64,000 nucleotides of DNA, taken from positions 124,001-188,000 of the forward strand of contig CAKOXT010000001.1 in the NCBI GenBank assembly GCA_934130285.1. Reading direction: 5' to 3'. Of this stretch, positions 1 to 7,688 are shown piece after piece (the first letter of the stretch is position 1; each line of letters opens with the position of its first letter). The notes beneath the pieces were generated by a model. That model worked only from the letters and a program-made list of their open reading frames with translations, was not told where the DNA came from and did no database searches. Source of the stretch: an uncultured Clostridia bacterium. GTDB taxonomy: Bacteria > Bacillota > Clostridia > TANB77 > CAG-508. Both the position numbers and the translations under genes were made by a program.

Positions 1-2
1 AT

Positions 3-779
3 AATGATGAGATTATTGAATTTTTTGAAGAACATAATTATTTTGATTATCCAAAGGATAGTGTTATGTTTTTCAAACAAGGTCAAATGCCTTTGATTGA
101 TGAGAATGGTAAATTACTTATGGGTGAAAATAGACTTATAAAAGAGGCTTCTGATGGTAATGGTGGTATTTTCAGATCAATGGCTACACATGGTTGTTTA
201 GCAGATATGGAAAAACGTGGTGTTAAATGGTTGTTTATTGGAAGTATAGATAATGTTTTATTAAAAATGGTTGATCCAACTTTAATAGGTCTTGCTGAAG
301 AAAGAAATGTTAAGATTGCTACAAAGTCTGTTGTTAAGAATGGACCTCATGAAAGAGTTGGAGTTATTTGCAAAAGAGATGGAAAAGTTGGGGTTATTGA
401 ATATTCTGAAATGCCAACTGAAATGGCTGAAGCTCTTGAGGAAGATGGAGATTTAAAATTTGGTGAGTCTCATATTATGTGTAATTTATTTAGCATTGAT
501 ATTTTAAAGACATTAGCTAATGTAACATTGCCATATCATAAGGCTCATAAGAAAAATAGTTATTTGGATGAAAATTGTAATCTTGTTGTTCCAGATGAAC
601 CAAATAGTTACAAATTTGAGATGTTTATTTTTGATTCATTTAATTATGTTAGTGATATAGCTATTTTACGTGGTACAAGAGAAGTTGATTTTGCTCCTGT
701 AAAAAATAAAGATGGTGTTGATAGTCCAGAAACAGCTAGGGTTTTATATAATAATTATTGGGCTAAGAATGAGGAATAA
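3..779 (+). CDS. UDP-sugar pyrophosphorylase (UDPGP family), C-terminal part
   Basis: The frame is open to the left window edge, so the start lies upstream and only the C-terminal 258 residues or so are present; the first internal ATG at 66 is not the start. The family transfers a uridylyl group from UTP to a hexose- or N-acetylhexosamine-1-phosphate in the cytosol, giving UDP-sugars for wall polymers. Visible family features are the MPLIDENGKLL stretch, a Gly-rich DGNGGIFRS segment that lines the sugar-phosphate site, the GSIDNVLLKMVDP stretch, and a Lys/Gly-rich SVVKNGPHERVGV segment. The substrate (GlcNAc-1-P or Glc-1-P) cannot be decided from this part. It ends 14 bases before an LTA-synthase-like gene, which suggests a shared envelope-polymer operon. 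Confidence 0.85.
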   Translation, partial: NDEIIEFFEEHNYFDYPKDSVMFFKQGQMPLIDENGKLLMGENRLIKEASDGNGGIFRSMATHGCLADMEKRGVKWLFIGSIDNVLLKMVDPTLIGLAEERNVKIATKSVVKNGPHERVGVICKRDGKVGVIEYSEMPTEMAEALEEDGDLKFGESHIMCNLFSIDILKTLANVTLPYHKAHKKNSYLDENCNLVVPDEPNSYKFEMFIFDSFNYVSDIAILRGTREVDFAPVKNKDGVDSPETARVLYNNYWAKNEE

Positions 780-793
780 AGGAATTTTTTGAT

Positions 794-2659
794 ATGGATT
801 GTAAAGAATTAATAGTCGAAGAAAAAATGCAGAAGAAAATTGATATAAAAGCCATATTGAAAAAATTAAATATAAGTAGATTTATTTTTATACTTTTATT
901 TTTCTTAGGATGTTACATTGTATCTGAGTTATTGAACGGAAACAATGTTTTGTTTGTAAAACTTTCTAGTTTTTCAGTTCCTTTTGAAGAAAAAAAGATA
1001 TATTTTAAAACTATGTGGGATGATGTTTTTAAGTTCCAAAAGTTTTTTGTTAATTATTTTTTATTAATATTTATTTATTGGATAATTTACGGATTAACTA
1101 ATAGAACTAAGTTATCTTGTGCACTTATTTTGTGTTGTACGTTTATTTTTGGAGTAATAAATTATTTCGTTACAAGACTTAGAGGAATTTCTATTACTAT
1201 TTCAGATATATATTCAATTCAAACAGCAATGAATGTTGCTAAGGGAATGCAAGTTACTGTTGAAGGTAATTTTAAGGTAGCGTGTTTATTGTTCGTGTTT
1301 TTGATGTTTATATTGTTTAAAGGATGGAAGTTGAAAGACAAGAGAGAGGCTAGAACAACATTAATAAAAAATATTACAATTGCTGTGGGTGTTATTGGTA
1401 TTTTGGCTTTATGTATTCCTGATTATTTTACTAAAGAAGTTGAATTGTGGAACATAAATAGAGCGTATGCTAATTCTGGTGCGGGCTTGACGATAGTTAG
1501 GATGGTAAAAAATTTAAAGGTGTCTAAACCAAAGGGATATAATATAAATGATGTTAAAGATATTTTGAAACAATTTCCTGATGATGTTGATATTGTTGAG
1601 AATACAGAGGGTTTTCCTAACGTTATTGTTATTATGAATGAATCTTTTTCAGATTTGGCGTTGGCTTATGATATGGAATTAGCAGAAGATCCAATTGCAT
1701 ATTTCCATGAAATTGTTAATGGAGATAATGTGGTTAGTGGTGTTATGCATTCATCTCAATTTGGTGGTGGAACTGCAAATGTGGAGTATGAGTGTTTAAC
1801 TCAAAATGCAACAGCTTTTTTACCTACTGGTTCAATGCCATATCAACAGTATATAACTAGAAATGTTAAACAGTCTATGGTTAATTATATGAATAGGTTG
1901 GGATATACTACTTATGGTATGCATTCTTGGGATAAGTCAGGTTATAGTAGGGAAAAAATTTATAAATTGCTAGGGTTTGAACATTCAATGTTTAAAGATA
2001 GTATGCAAAATCTTCGCATTGATCATGGTGAATATCCTTCTGATCAATCTACATATGAGGTATATTATGATATTATGAATAATAAAGAAAAGGGAGAGAA
2101 GAATTTTTCTTTTATTGTAACAATGCAAAATCATATGCCTTATAGTTATATTGAAGAAGATGGAATTCAATTTTTGGATGATAATGATGATGGTACTAGT
2201 TACTTTCAATCTGAGTACAAAGCTGATAATGCTTTGAAAGAACTTATTGAATATTTGGAAGATTATGATGAAGATACTATTGTATTGTTCTTTGGTGATC
2301 ATCAACCTAATATTCATCAACAGAGTTTGTATGAACTTACTGGAGATTATGATGAAGCAAAGGCTAATCATGTTGTTCCATTTTTTATATGGGCTAATTA
2401 TGAAATAGATACAGAGCATGATGTGGAGATTAGTCCAAATTATTTTGAGAGTTTATTAGTACAAGTGGCTAAGATGCCAAGAGATTCTTATACTAAGTAT
2501 ATGATTGAGTTAAGAAAAGAAATACCTGTTATAACGAATAATTATTATATAGATTGTGATGGAAATACTTATTTAGTAAATGATACAAGTTCACCATATT
2601 ATGAGAAGATGCAAGAGTACTGGAATTTAATATATTATAATATGTTTGATAATAAATAA
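794..2659 (+). CDS. LTA-synthase-family membrane phosphoglycerol transferase/sulfatase
   Basis: Polytopic membrane enzyme of the alkaline-phosphatase-like superfamily that builds or modifies glycerol-phosphate polymers outside the membrane. Five hydrophobic segments lie near residues 30-47, 88-104, 107-127, 160-176 and 193-211, followed by an extracellular catalytic domain. Metal and catalytic features are NESFSD (about 283-288), GGGTAN (about 324-329, with the likely nucleophilic Thr) and GDHQPN (about 501-506). Length (621 aa) fits the family. The ribosome site is an AAAGGA about 11 bases upstream; a second Met at residue 12 is a possible start. A minus-strand reading frame inside it is a shadow. 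Whether it makes lipoteichoic acid or another polymer is not shown by sequence. Confidence 0.88.
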   Translation: MDCKELIVEEKMQKKIDIKAILKKLNISRFIFILLFFLGCYIVSELLNGNNVLFVKLSSFSVPFEEKKIYFKTMWDDVFKFQKFFVNYFLLIFIYWIIYGLTNRTKLSCALILCCTFIFGVINYFVTRLRGISITISDIYSIQTAMNVAKGMQVTVEGNFKVACLLFVFLMFILFKGWKLKDKREARTTLIKNITIAVGVIGILALCIPDYFTKEVELWNINRAYANSGAGLTIVRMVKNLKVSKPKGYNINDVKDILKQFPDDVDIVENTEGFPNVIVIMNESFSDLALAYDMELAEDPIAYFHEIVNGDNVVSGVMHSSQFGGGTANVEYECLTQNATAFLPTGSMPYQQYITRNVKQSMVNYMNRLGYTTYGMHSWDKSGYSREKIYKLLGFEHSMFKDSMQNLRIDHGEYPSDQSTYEVYYDIMNNKEKGEKNFSFIVTMQNHMPYSYIEEDGIQFLDDNDDGTSYFQSEYKADNALKELIEYLEDYDEDTIVLFFGDHQPNIHQQSLYELTGDYDEAKANHVVPFFIWANYEIDTEHDVEISPNYFESLLVQVAKMPRDSYTKYMIELRKEIPVITNNYYIDCDGNTYLVNDTSSPYYEKMQEYWNLIYYNMFDNK

Positions 2660-2689
2660 ATGTGTGAATGAAATAGGTTAGTGAATTAT

Positions 2690-2722
2690 AAAAAGCTGGA
2701 ATTGTTTTGATTCCAGCTTTTT
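2690..2722. terminator. Bidirectional intrinsic terminator
   Basis: A 12-13 bp stem centred on AGCTGGAAT/ATTCCAGCT with a 7-base loop, an A-tract on the left and a T-tract on the right. It can stop the LTA-synthase-like gene from the left and dapB from the right. Confidence 0.85.
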
Positions 2723-2823
2723 ATGTTAAAAGTATATTGATTTGTTAATTATTAATATGTTTTAAAAATATTGAAAATCAATATTGCTAGTATATGTTGT
2801 TTTATATTAAGTGAATAACGATA

Positions 2824-3576
2824 TTATTTAGTAAATATGTTATCCATATTATATAATCCATTTTCTTGTACTACTAAGTATTCTGCAGCTCTTAGAGCAC
2901 CGTCAGCAAAAACGCCTCTTGATTGTGCGTTATGTGTTATTTCAAAACTTTCTGTTTCAGAGAAGAACATAACTGTGTGTTTTCCAACTACATTTCCACC
3001 TCTAATAGAGTGAATACCAATTTCTTTTGGATCTCTTTTTTCTCTTTTATCATGTCTATTGAATTCGTAGTGCATTTCATTATTTAAAGTTTTGTTTATT
3101 GTTTCTGCTAATGTCATTGCTGTTCCAGAAGGTGCATCAATTTTTCTATTGTGATGTGTTTCAACTATTTCTATATCTGAGTCTTTTAAATATTTCGCAA
3201 CTTCAGATACAATATGGTTCATTAGACTAACTTCAAATGACATGTTTGAAGAACGAAATACTGGAATTTTTTCAGAATATGTTTTTATTTTTTCTAATTC
3301 TTCATCTGAAAAGCCTGTAGTTGCTATTACAACTGGTATGTGTTTTTGTACAGCATATTCTAATATTGTAAATGTTGCTGCTGGGATAGAGAAGTCTATT
3401 ATTGTATCTGGTTCTTCTTTGATTTGATTAATATTAGTGTATACAGGAAATTTATTGTCTCCTGTGTCTAATCTATCAACACCACAGATTGTTTCAAAGT
3501 TATCGTTTCTTTCTATTGATTTTGCAACTTCTTGTCCCATTTTTCCGTTACAACCGTTAATTAATACTTTTATCAT
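2824..3576 (-). CDS. dapB: 4-hydroxy-tetrahydrodipicolinate reductase
   Basis: NAD(P)H-dependent reductase of the diaminopimelate/lysine pathway; it reduces the product of DapA in the cytosol. The N-terminal Rossmann motif GCNGKMG and the catalytic block THHNRKIDAPSGTA are present, and the C-terminal IRGGNVVGKHTV segment fits the substrate domain. About 250 residues is the family length. An ATG 12 bases further upstream (at 3588) is in frame, but GGAGG within those bases sits 5 bases before the ATG at 3576, so 3576 is the better start. It follows dapA by 25 bases in the same operon. Confidence 0.95.
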   Translation of the reverse strand: MIKVLINGCNGKMGQEVAKSIERNDNFETICGVDRLDTGDNKFPVYTNINQIKEEPDTIIDFSIPAATFTILEYAVQKHIPVVIATTGFSDEELEKIKTYSEKIPVFRSSNMSFEVSLMNHIVSEVAKYLKDSDIEIVETHHNRKIDAPSGTAMTLAETINKTLNNEMHYEFNRHDKREKRDPKEIGIHSIRGGNVVGKHTVMFFSETESFEITHNAQSRGVFADGALRAAEYLVVQENGLYNMDNIFTK

Positions 3577-3601
3577 ATTTTCCTCCATATGTTTTTAGAT
3601 T

Positions 3602-4486
3602 TTATAGTAAGTTAAAATTTTTTAATTCTTCTTTTAATTTTGCTTGACCTTTTTCAGACATTTCTATAAGAGGTAGACGAGGTGTTCCAACATTGTATCC
3701 AATCATGTTTAATGCTGCTTTTACTGGGATTGGATTTACTTCTGAGAAAAGTGCTTTTATTAAATAGATTGCATCTAATTGCATATCTGTTGCTTCAACT
3801 ATTTTTCCGTTTAAGAAATTTTCTACTATGTCATGTGTATATTTTGGCATAACATTTGACAATACTGAAATTACACCCAAACCTCCAAGTGAAAGAATAG
3901 GAACAATTTGATCATCATTTCCAGAGTATACATGTAAATTTTCTCTACATAGTGCTTTAATTTCAGCAATTTGTGATAGGTTTCCGCTAGCTTCTTTTAT
4001 TGCTACTATGTTAGAAATTTTTGAAAGTTCTAAACATGTTTCGGGTGTGATATTAACACCTGTTCTACTAGGAACACTATATAAAATAATAGGTAATTTT
4101 GTTTGAGAAGCTATTGCTGAATAGTGAGCAATTAATCCGGCTTGAGTTGTTTTGTTATAATATGGTGTTACAATTAGTGCACCATCAACACCAGCAGATT
4201 CTGCCCATTTTGTAAAGTCGATTACTGATTGAGTACAATTTCCACCTGTTCCAGCAATAATAGGAACACGATGATTTGCTGTTTTTACTGCAAATTCGAT
4301 TGTTTGTTTTCTTTCTTCTAAAGTCATTGTTGAACTTTCACCAGTTGTTCCACAAACAATAAGTGCATCAACACCTTCAGAAATTTGGAATTCGATTAAT
4401 TTTTTGAATTCATCGAAATTTACACCATTTTCAGTGAATGGAGTAACGATAGCTGTTCCACAGCCTTTAAATAATATTTTTTTCAT
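3602..4486 (-). CDS. dapA: 4-hydroxy-tetrahydrodipicolinate synthase
   Basis: Class I aldolase that condenses pyruvate with aspartate-4-semialdehyde, the first committed step to DAP and lysine. Visible motifs are GTAIVTPF at the N terminus, CGTTGESSTM, TPYYNKTTQ, SVPSRTGVNI, and IVAIKEASGN with the Schiff-base Lys. The start at 4486 (MKKILFKG, 294 aa) has AAAGGA 11 bases upstream and gives the normal family length; the frame stays open another 49 codons upstream but that stretch is AT-rich and unlike the family. It lies upstream of dapB in a two-gene operon that diverges from the dCMP deaminase gene. Confidence 0.95.
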   Translation of the reverse strand: MKKILFKGCGTAIVTPFTENGVNFDEFKKLIEFQISEGVDALIVCGTTGESSTMTLEERKQTIEFAVKTANHRVPIIAGTGGNCTQSVIDFTKWAESAGVDGALIVTPYYNKTTQAGLIAHYSAIASQTKLPIILYSVPSRTGVNITPETCLELSKISNIVAIKEASGNLSQIAEIKALCRENLHVYSGNDDQIVPILSLGGLGVISVLSNVMPKYTHDIVENFLNGKIVEATDMQLDAIYLIKALFSEVNPIPVKAALNMIGYNVGTPRLPLIEMSEKGQAKLKEELKNFNLL

Positions 4487-4642
4487 GTAAATATCATTCC
4501 TTTCTACAATTTTATACTTTATATATTTGGTATAAAATTTGAATGAATTATATAGAACAAAAATTATATTTATAATTTTTATTATGGTAATATTATATTC
4601 CAAAAACCTTAAAAAATAAATAAGAAATGGCAAAAAAATAAA

Positions 4643-4671
4643 TTGTAAAAAAAGGTCGAATATGTTAGAAT
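4643..4671 (+). promoter_or_regulatory. Housekeeping promoter for the dCMP deaminase gene
   Basis: TTGTAA and TAGAAT boxes separated by exactly 17 bases, 33 bases upstream of the start codon. Confidence 0.6.
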
Positions 4672-4704
4672 GAATTTGCTGAAAAATTCTAGGAGGATGT
4701 TTTT

Positions 4705-5181
4705 ATGAAAAGAAAAGATTATATTTCATGGGATGAGTATTTTATGGGAATAGCGTTACTTTCGGCTCAAAGAAGTAAGGATCCTAATACGCAAGTTGGA
4801 GCGTGTATAGTGAGTGATGATAACAGAATATTATCAATTGGATATAATGGGGCTCCTAGAGGCTTAGATGATGATTCAATGCATTGGGATAGAGAAGGTG
4901 GTTTCTTAGATACTAAATATGCATATGTGTGTCATGGTGAATTGAATGCAATTTTGAATTATAGAGGGGATTTGACTGGTTCAAAGATATATGTTGCATT
5001 ATTTCCATGCAATGAATGTGCAAAGGCAATTATTCAATCTGGGATAAAAGAAGTAATATATAAAGATGATAAATATGCTACTTCAGATGGTGTAATTGCG
5101 TCAAAGAAAATGTTTGATTCGTGTGGTGTTATATATAGAAAATATAATGCCACAGATAGAAAAATAGAGTTAGAAGTTTAG
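4705..5181 (+). CDS. dCMP deaminase / ComEB-like zinc deaminase
   Basis: Zinc-dependent deaminase that converts dCMP to dUMP for thymidylate synthesis. The zinc site is the CHGELNAI motif (His plus catalytic Glu) with FPCNECAKAI (PCxxC). The N-terminal DPNTQVGACIV and GYNGAPRG segments are characteristic of the dCMP deaminase branch rather than of cytidine or tRNA deaminases. An AGGAGG sits 8 bases before the start. The next gene begins 14 bases after the stop, so they are probably co-transcribed. The length (158 aa) is normal. Confidence 0.9.
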   Translation: MKRKDYISWDEYFMGIALLSAQRSKDPNTQVGACIVSDDNRILSIGYNGAPRGLDDDSMHWDREGGFLDTKYAYVCHGELNAILNYRGDLTGSKIYVALFPCNECAKAIIQSGIKEVIYKDDKYATSDGVIASKKMFDSCGVIYRKYNATDRKIELEV

Positions 5182-5195
5182 AGGTATTAATTAAA

Positions 5196-6209
5196 ATGTA
5201 TAAACAGCCATTTTATTTTGAAGAAGGAAAAACAGAGATAAAAAATAAACAATTAATTATTTTTTGTGTGGTTATTGCTCTTATTACAATTGGAATAATT
5301 GTTTTTACTGGAACATTGGCATATAAAATGATAAAAAATGATATGGATAATCAAGGAATGACGGAGATTGGAGGTGCGAAAACTATTGGTAAAGGAACGA
5401 CTGAAAATGTTGAACCATCTGTAACTCCTTCAGAATCTCCTGAAGTGGAAGAAACTCCAGAACCAGAACCTGAGGTAACGCCGACACCTCAAGTTACTTC
5501 TAAATTTCCAAAGCATGATATAAATGCTGCTATGGAGTCACAATTGCCACAGTATAGTGATGAAATTGCTAAAAAAGTTGTTAATGTTTATTTTGAAAAA
5601 AGTAAAAAGGTGTATTTAACATTTGATGATGGGCCATCAGCACGTACACCTGAAGTGTTAGATATTTTAAAAAAATATAATGTAAAAGCTACTTTTTTTG
5701 TGTTAGGTTCAAATGTTGCTACAAAGCCCGAACTTGTAAAAAGAGCGTATGATGAGGGACATTTTATAGCAGTTCATGGATATACGCATAAATATAGCCA
5801 AGTGTATTCTTCTGCGCAAGCAACGTTAGATGAATATAATAAAACTTTAGAAGAAATTAGAAAAGCTATTGGTGTACCAAACTATAATCCGCATTTATTT
5901 AGATTTCCTGGTGGTTCGTCAGGAGGCCCATATGATGCTGTTAAGAGAGAGGCTATAGAATTGTTAAAACAAAATCAAATTACTCATACAAACTGGAATT
6001 GCTTGACTGGTGATGCTGCTGGAAGTACTACTATTGAGGCTATGTGGAACGAGCTAAATCAAACAGCAGAGGGTGATGATAATTTAGTAATATTGATGCA
6101 TGATGCTGGTGATAAGAAAGTAACTGTAGAGTTTTTACCTCAACTTATTGAGAAGTACCAAAGTGAGGGATATGAGTTCTGCAATTATTATGATATTATG
6201 TGTGAATAA
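5196..6209 (+). CDS. Membrane-anchored polysaccharide deacetylase (NodB domain)
   Basis: Probable peptidoglycan N-acetylglucosamine deacetylase acting outside the membrane. One membrane segment (about residues 20-45) is followed by a Pro/Glu/Thr-rich spacer (about 72-100) and then a NodB domain. The domain shows TFDDGPS (metal and base Asp), AVHGYTH (two metal His), RFPGGSSGG, a Trp-rich WNCLTGDAAG segment, and LMHDAG with the late catalytic His. Length (337 aa) fits PgdA-like enzymes with a short spacer. The ribosome site is GAGG 11 bases upstream. Confidence 0.9.
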   Translation: MYKQPFYFEEGKTEIKNKQLIIFCVVIALITIGIIVFTGTLAYKMIKNDMDNQGMTEIGGAKTIGKGTTENVEPSVTPSESPEVEETPEPEPEVTPTPQVTSKFPKHDINAAMESQLPQYSDEIAKKVVNVYFEKSKKVYLTFDDGPSARTPEVLDILKKYNVKATFFVLGSNVATKPELVKRAYDEGHFIAVHGYTHKYSQVYSSAQATLDEYNKTLEEIRKAIGVPNYNPHLFRFPGGSSGGPYDAVKREAIELLKQNQITHTNWNCLTGDAAGSTTIEAMWNELNQTAEGDDNLVILMHDAGDKKVTVEFLPQLIEKYQSEGYEFCNYYDIMCE

Positions 6210-6311
6210 TCTGAAAGGCAGGAGAAGTAATAGTTATTTTGGGAACTATAGGTGTGGCTTGGAAAATTTTTAGTATTGTACAAATTTTATGAAGAAAAAT
6301 TTCAAAAGGAG

Positions 6312-6352
6312 TTGACAAGAATTATATTTTTGTGTTAATATAATTCTTGTCA
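6312..6352 (+). promoter_or_regulatory. Palindromic promoter region of tRNA-Leu
   Basis: TTGACA at 6312-6317 and TTAATA at 6335-6340 have 17-base spacing, just upstream of the tRNA. The same stretch is a perfect 15-bp inverted repeat (6313-6327 and 6338-6352) around a 10-base centre, so the -35 box and discriminator are mirror images. Confidence 0.55.
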
Positions 6353-6359
6353 GTGAGAT

Positions 6360-6442
6360 GCGGATGTGGCGGAACTGGCAGACGCGCTAGACTTAGGATC
6401 TAGTGGGAGACCGTGGGGGTTCAAGTCCTCTCATCCGCACCA
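6360..6442 (+). tRNA. tRNA-Leu (anticodon UAG)
   Basis: The acceptor stem pairs GCGGATG with CATCCGC, and the 3' CCA is encoded. The anticodon loop CTTAGGA gives anticodon UAG, reading CUN codons. A long variable arm marks a class II (Leu) tRNA, and the T-arm loop is TTCAAGT. It is 83 bases including CCA and is followed by a terminator. It forms the left boundary of an accessory region. Confidence 0.97.
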
Positions 6443-6448
6443 GCTTTT

Positions 6449-6481
6449 ATAGTATCTATGAAAAGTAGATACTATTTTTTT
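6449..6481 (+). terminator. Terminator of tRNA-Leu
   Basis: A 10-bp stem ATAGTATCTA/TAGATACTAT with a 7-base loop followed by seven T. Confidence 0.85.
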
Positions 6482-6592
6482 ATATCAAATTTATATGGAA
6501 TCGAAAAGGATGAAAAATTAACAATCCAGTGGATTGTTAGGAAACTATTTAACTGTGTTAAAAAATTTAGAATAGGAAATCCTGTTCCAGGT

Positions 6593-7120
6593 ATGGATGA
6601 TGAAAGCCTATATGGAAAAAGTTTTGATGATCCTACTGCTATACCAGTTACTTCAAAGTTATATAGAATGGTAATGAATGCTGGAGCACAACATTTAGAT
6701 TATTTCAAAGATGGAAGTTTTACAGGTGCTGTTTTTATATATGAAAGAGGAACAATAAAAGGGTTTGCAAAGGAGGAAAATGGTAATCCTGTAAATATTA
6801 AAAGTGATGGTGTTGATTTTAGTGATTTAAGTAAAGGACAATCTTTATTAACTAAAGGGATTATAATACTTTTATTTATAGATTATTGGGCAACTGAAAA
6901 CCAAAGGAATAAAATAGTTGCAAAACAGAATTATGATAGAGTTAAGCTAGGGGAAAAAAAGAAAGAAATGTATAATCCAGATAACATTTTTATTAACAAT
7001 CATAAGAACTCTTTAGGAGATATTCCAGAAAACAAGCAAGAAAAAGTATTAGCTAAAATTGATGAAATAAAGTGGTATAAAAAAATTTGGAGTAGAATCA
7101 AAAATTTCTTTAGAAAATAA
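6593..7120 (+). CDS. Unknown protein with Trp/Lys-rich C-terminal tail, probably 5'-truncated
   Basis: I do not recognise a characterised family. The first in-frame ATG after the tRNA terminator is at 6593, but it has no ribosome site. The frame is open back into the tRNA and the protein-like sequence begins near 6482, so this is probably a gene that lost its start, perhaps when the region joined the tRNA locus. The C-terminal part of about 110 residues matches the protein at 9328-9783: FIDYWATENQ, then YNPDNIF, then a basic aromatic tail IKWYKKIWSRIKNFFRK that could form a membrane-binding amphipathic helix. A strong promoter for a small RNA starts 9 bases after the stop. Function unknown. 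Confidence 0.55.
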   Translation: MDDESLYGKSFDDPTAIPVTSKLYRMVMNAGAQHLDYFKDGSFTGAVFIYERGTIKGFAKEENGNPVNIKSDGVDFSDLSKGQSLLTKGIIILLFIDYWATENQRNKIVAKQNYDRVKLGEKKKEMYNPDNIFINNHKNSLGDIPENKQEKVLAKIDEIKWYKKIWSRIKNFFRK

Positions 7121-7129
7121 GAATATTAT

Positions 7130-7158
7130 TTGACTTTTTCATGTAATCTATATATAAT
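7130..7158 (+). promoter_or_regulatory. Promoter of antitoxin-like small RNA
   Basis: TTGACT and TATAAT boxes with exactly 17 bases between them; no ribosome site or reading frame follows before the terminator. Confidence 0.8.
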
Positions 7159-7164
7159 AAATAT

Positions 7165-7247
7165 AGGAAATGAAAAACCACAAACGTGGTTGCCGATGAA
7201 TATGTAAAAAACACATCAAACCGACAAGTTACAGATGTGTTTTTTAT
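7165..7247 (+). ncRNA. Predicted antitoxin RNA of a convergent type I toxin-antitoxin locus
   Basis: An RNA of about 80 bases is expected between the consensus promoter at 7130 and the terminator at 7206-7245. It starts with AUAGGAAAUGAAAA, then a small hairpin AACCAC-AAAC-GUGGUU, and ends in the terminator hairpin shared with the convergent peptide mRNA. Its first 35 bases are an inverted copy of the start of the peptide mRNA. This layout (convergent RNAs, common terminator, repeats at both 5' ends) resembles the Fst/par family of type I systems. Expression is inferred, not observed. Confidence 0.65.
7206..7245. terminator. Bidirectional terminator shared by toxin mRNA and antitoxin RNA
   Basis: AAAAAACACATC pairs with GATGTGTTTTTT around a 16-base loop. 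The stem is symmetrical with A- and T-tracts, so it can stop transcription from both sides and gives the two RNAs a complementary 3' overlap. Confidence 0.8.
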
Positions 7248-7250
7248 TGT

Positions 7251-7361
7251 CTATTTGCTTAAAATTATAACCAGTATAATTAAGGCAAATACTATAATAG
7301 TTTCGACAACTAAGCCAAATAAAAGTAAGTATATTATTTCTAATAAAATAGCTTCTATCAT
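7251..7361 (-). CDS. Small hydrophobic peptide, predicted type I toxin (Fst-like)
   Basis: A 36-residue peptide on the minus strand, almost wholly hydrophobic (I, L, V, F) with a single membrane-spanning segment, an LFGLVVETII core and a Ser-Lys end. It starts with ATG at 7361 behind GGAGG at a 7-base spacing. A hairpin CACGAC-AAA-GTCGTG (7379-7393) lies just upstream of the ribosome site and could gate translation. It has its own promoter at 7442-7470 and ends at the terminator shared with the antitoxin RNA. Peptides of this size in such loci act at the membrane. The core loosely resembles the GLVLEMI segment of Fst, but toxicity is an inference. Confidence 0.65.
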   Translation of the reverse strand: MIEAILLEIIYLLLFGLVVETIIVFALIILVIILSK

Positions 7362-7441
7362 AGCACCACCTCCGTTCTCACGACAAAGTCGTGGATTAAA
7401 AGTGGCAACCACATCTGCAATTTTCATTTCCTATGTCAGTT

Positions 7442-7470
7442 AGTATAACATGCATTTTACAATAAAGCAA
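7442..7470 (-). promoter_or_regulatory. Promoter of the hydrophobic peptide mRNA
   Basis: On the minus strand TTGCTT and TATACT are 17 bases apart. The mRNA would begin near 7435 with a leader of about 75 bases carrying ATAGGAAATGAAAA and GTGGTTGCC, the same words found at the start of the opposing RNA. Confidence 0.7.
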
Positions 7471-7572
7471 TAGAGAATCAAACAGATGTTTACATTTTTA
7501 AAATAAATCTACTTGATTTTTATTTATCAATTTGTTAATATTTTTATAAACTGATTGATAATAATATCAATC

Positions 7573-7680
7573 GTCAAGAGAGCCAATGACAAGTTGTAAA
7601 TAACTACGACGTTGGCACCAAATAGATGAAAATATAGAGTAGCAATGATTTCGAAAAATCAGCTACTCTATATTTTTTTA
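7573..7680 (+). ncRNA. Candidate structured small RNA
   Basis: No reading frame fits this stretch. It contains a hairpin closed by GCCAA/TTGGC (7582-7616) with an inner GTTGT/ACGAC stem, then a strong terminator at 7632-7680 (ATATAGAGTAGC paired with GCTACTCTATAT, then seven T). A possible promoter upstream (TTGTTA with GATAAT) has poor 19-base spacing. The rest of the gap from 7444 to 7572 shows nothing else beyond the peptide promoter. Confidence 0.35.
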
Positions 7681-7688
7681 ATATTATC

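Noticed and set aside
1985..2419. Minus-strand frame inside the LTA-synthase-like gene
   Set aside because: AT-rich mirror of a clear coding gene, with no ribosome site or family similarity; the same holds for other antisense frames in the window.
6413..6592. In-frame start of the 6593 gene within the tRNA-Leu gene
   Set aside because: The start would lie within the T arm of a clear tRNA and before its terminator, with no ribosome site, so this part is not coding.
7186..7443. Plus-strand frame of 85 codons opposite the hydrophobic peptide
   Set aside because: It lies antisense to the peptide gene and its promoter and has no ribosome site; the minus-strand features explain the sequence better.
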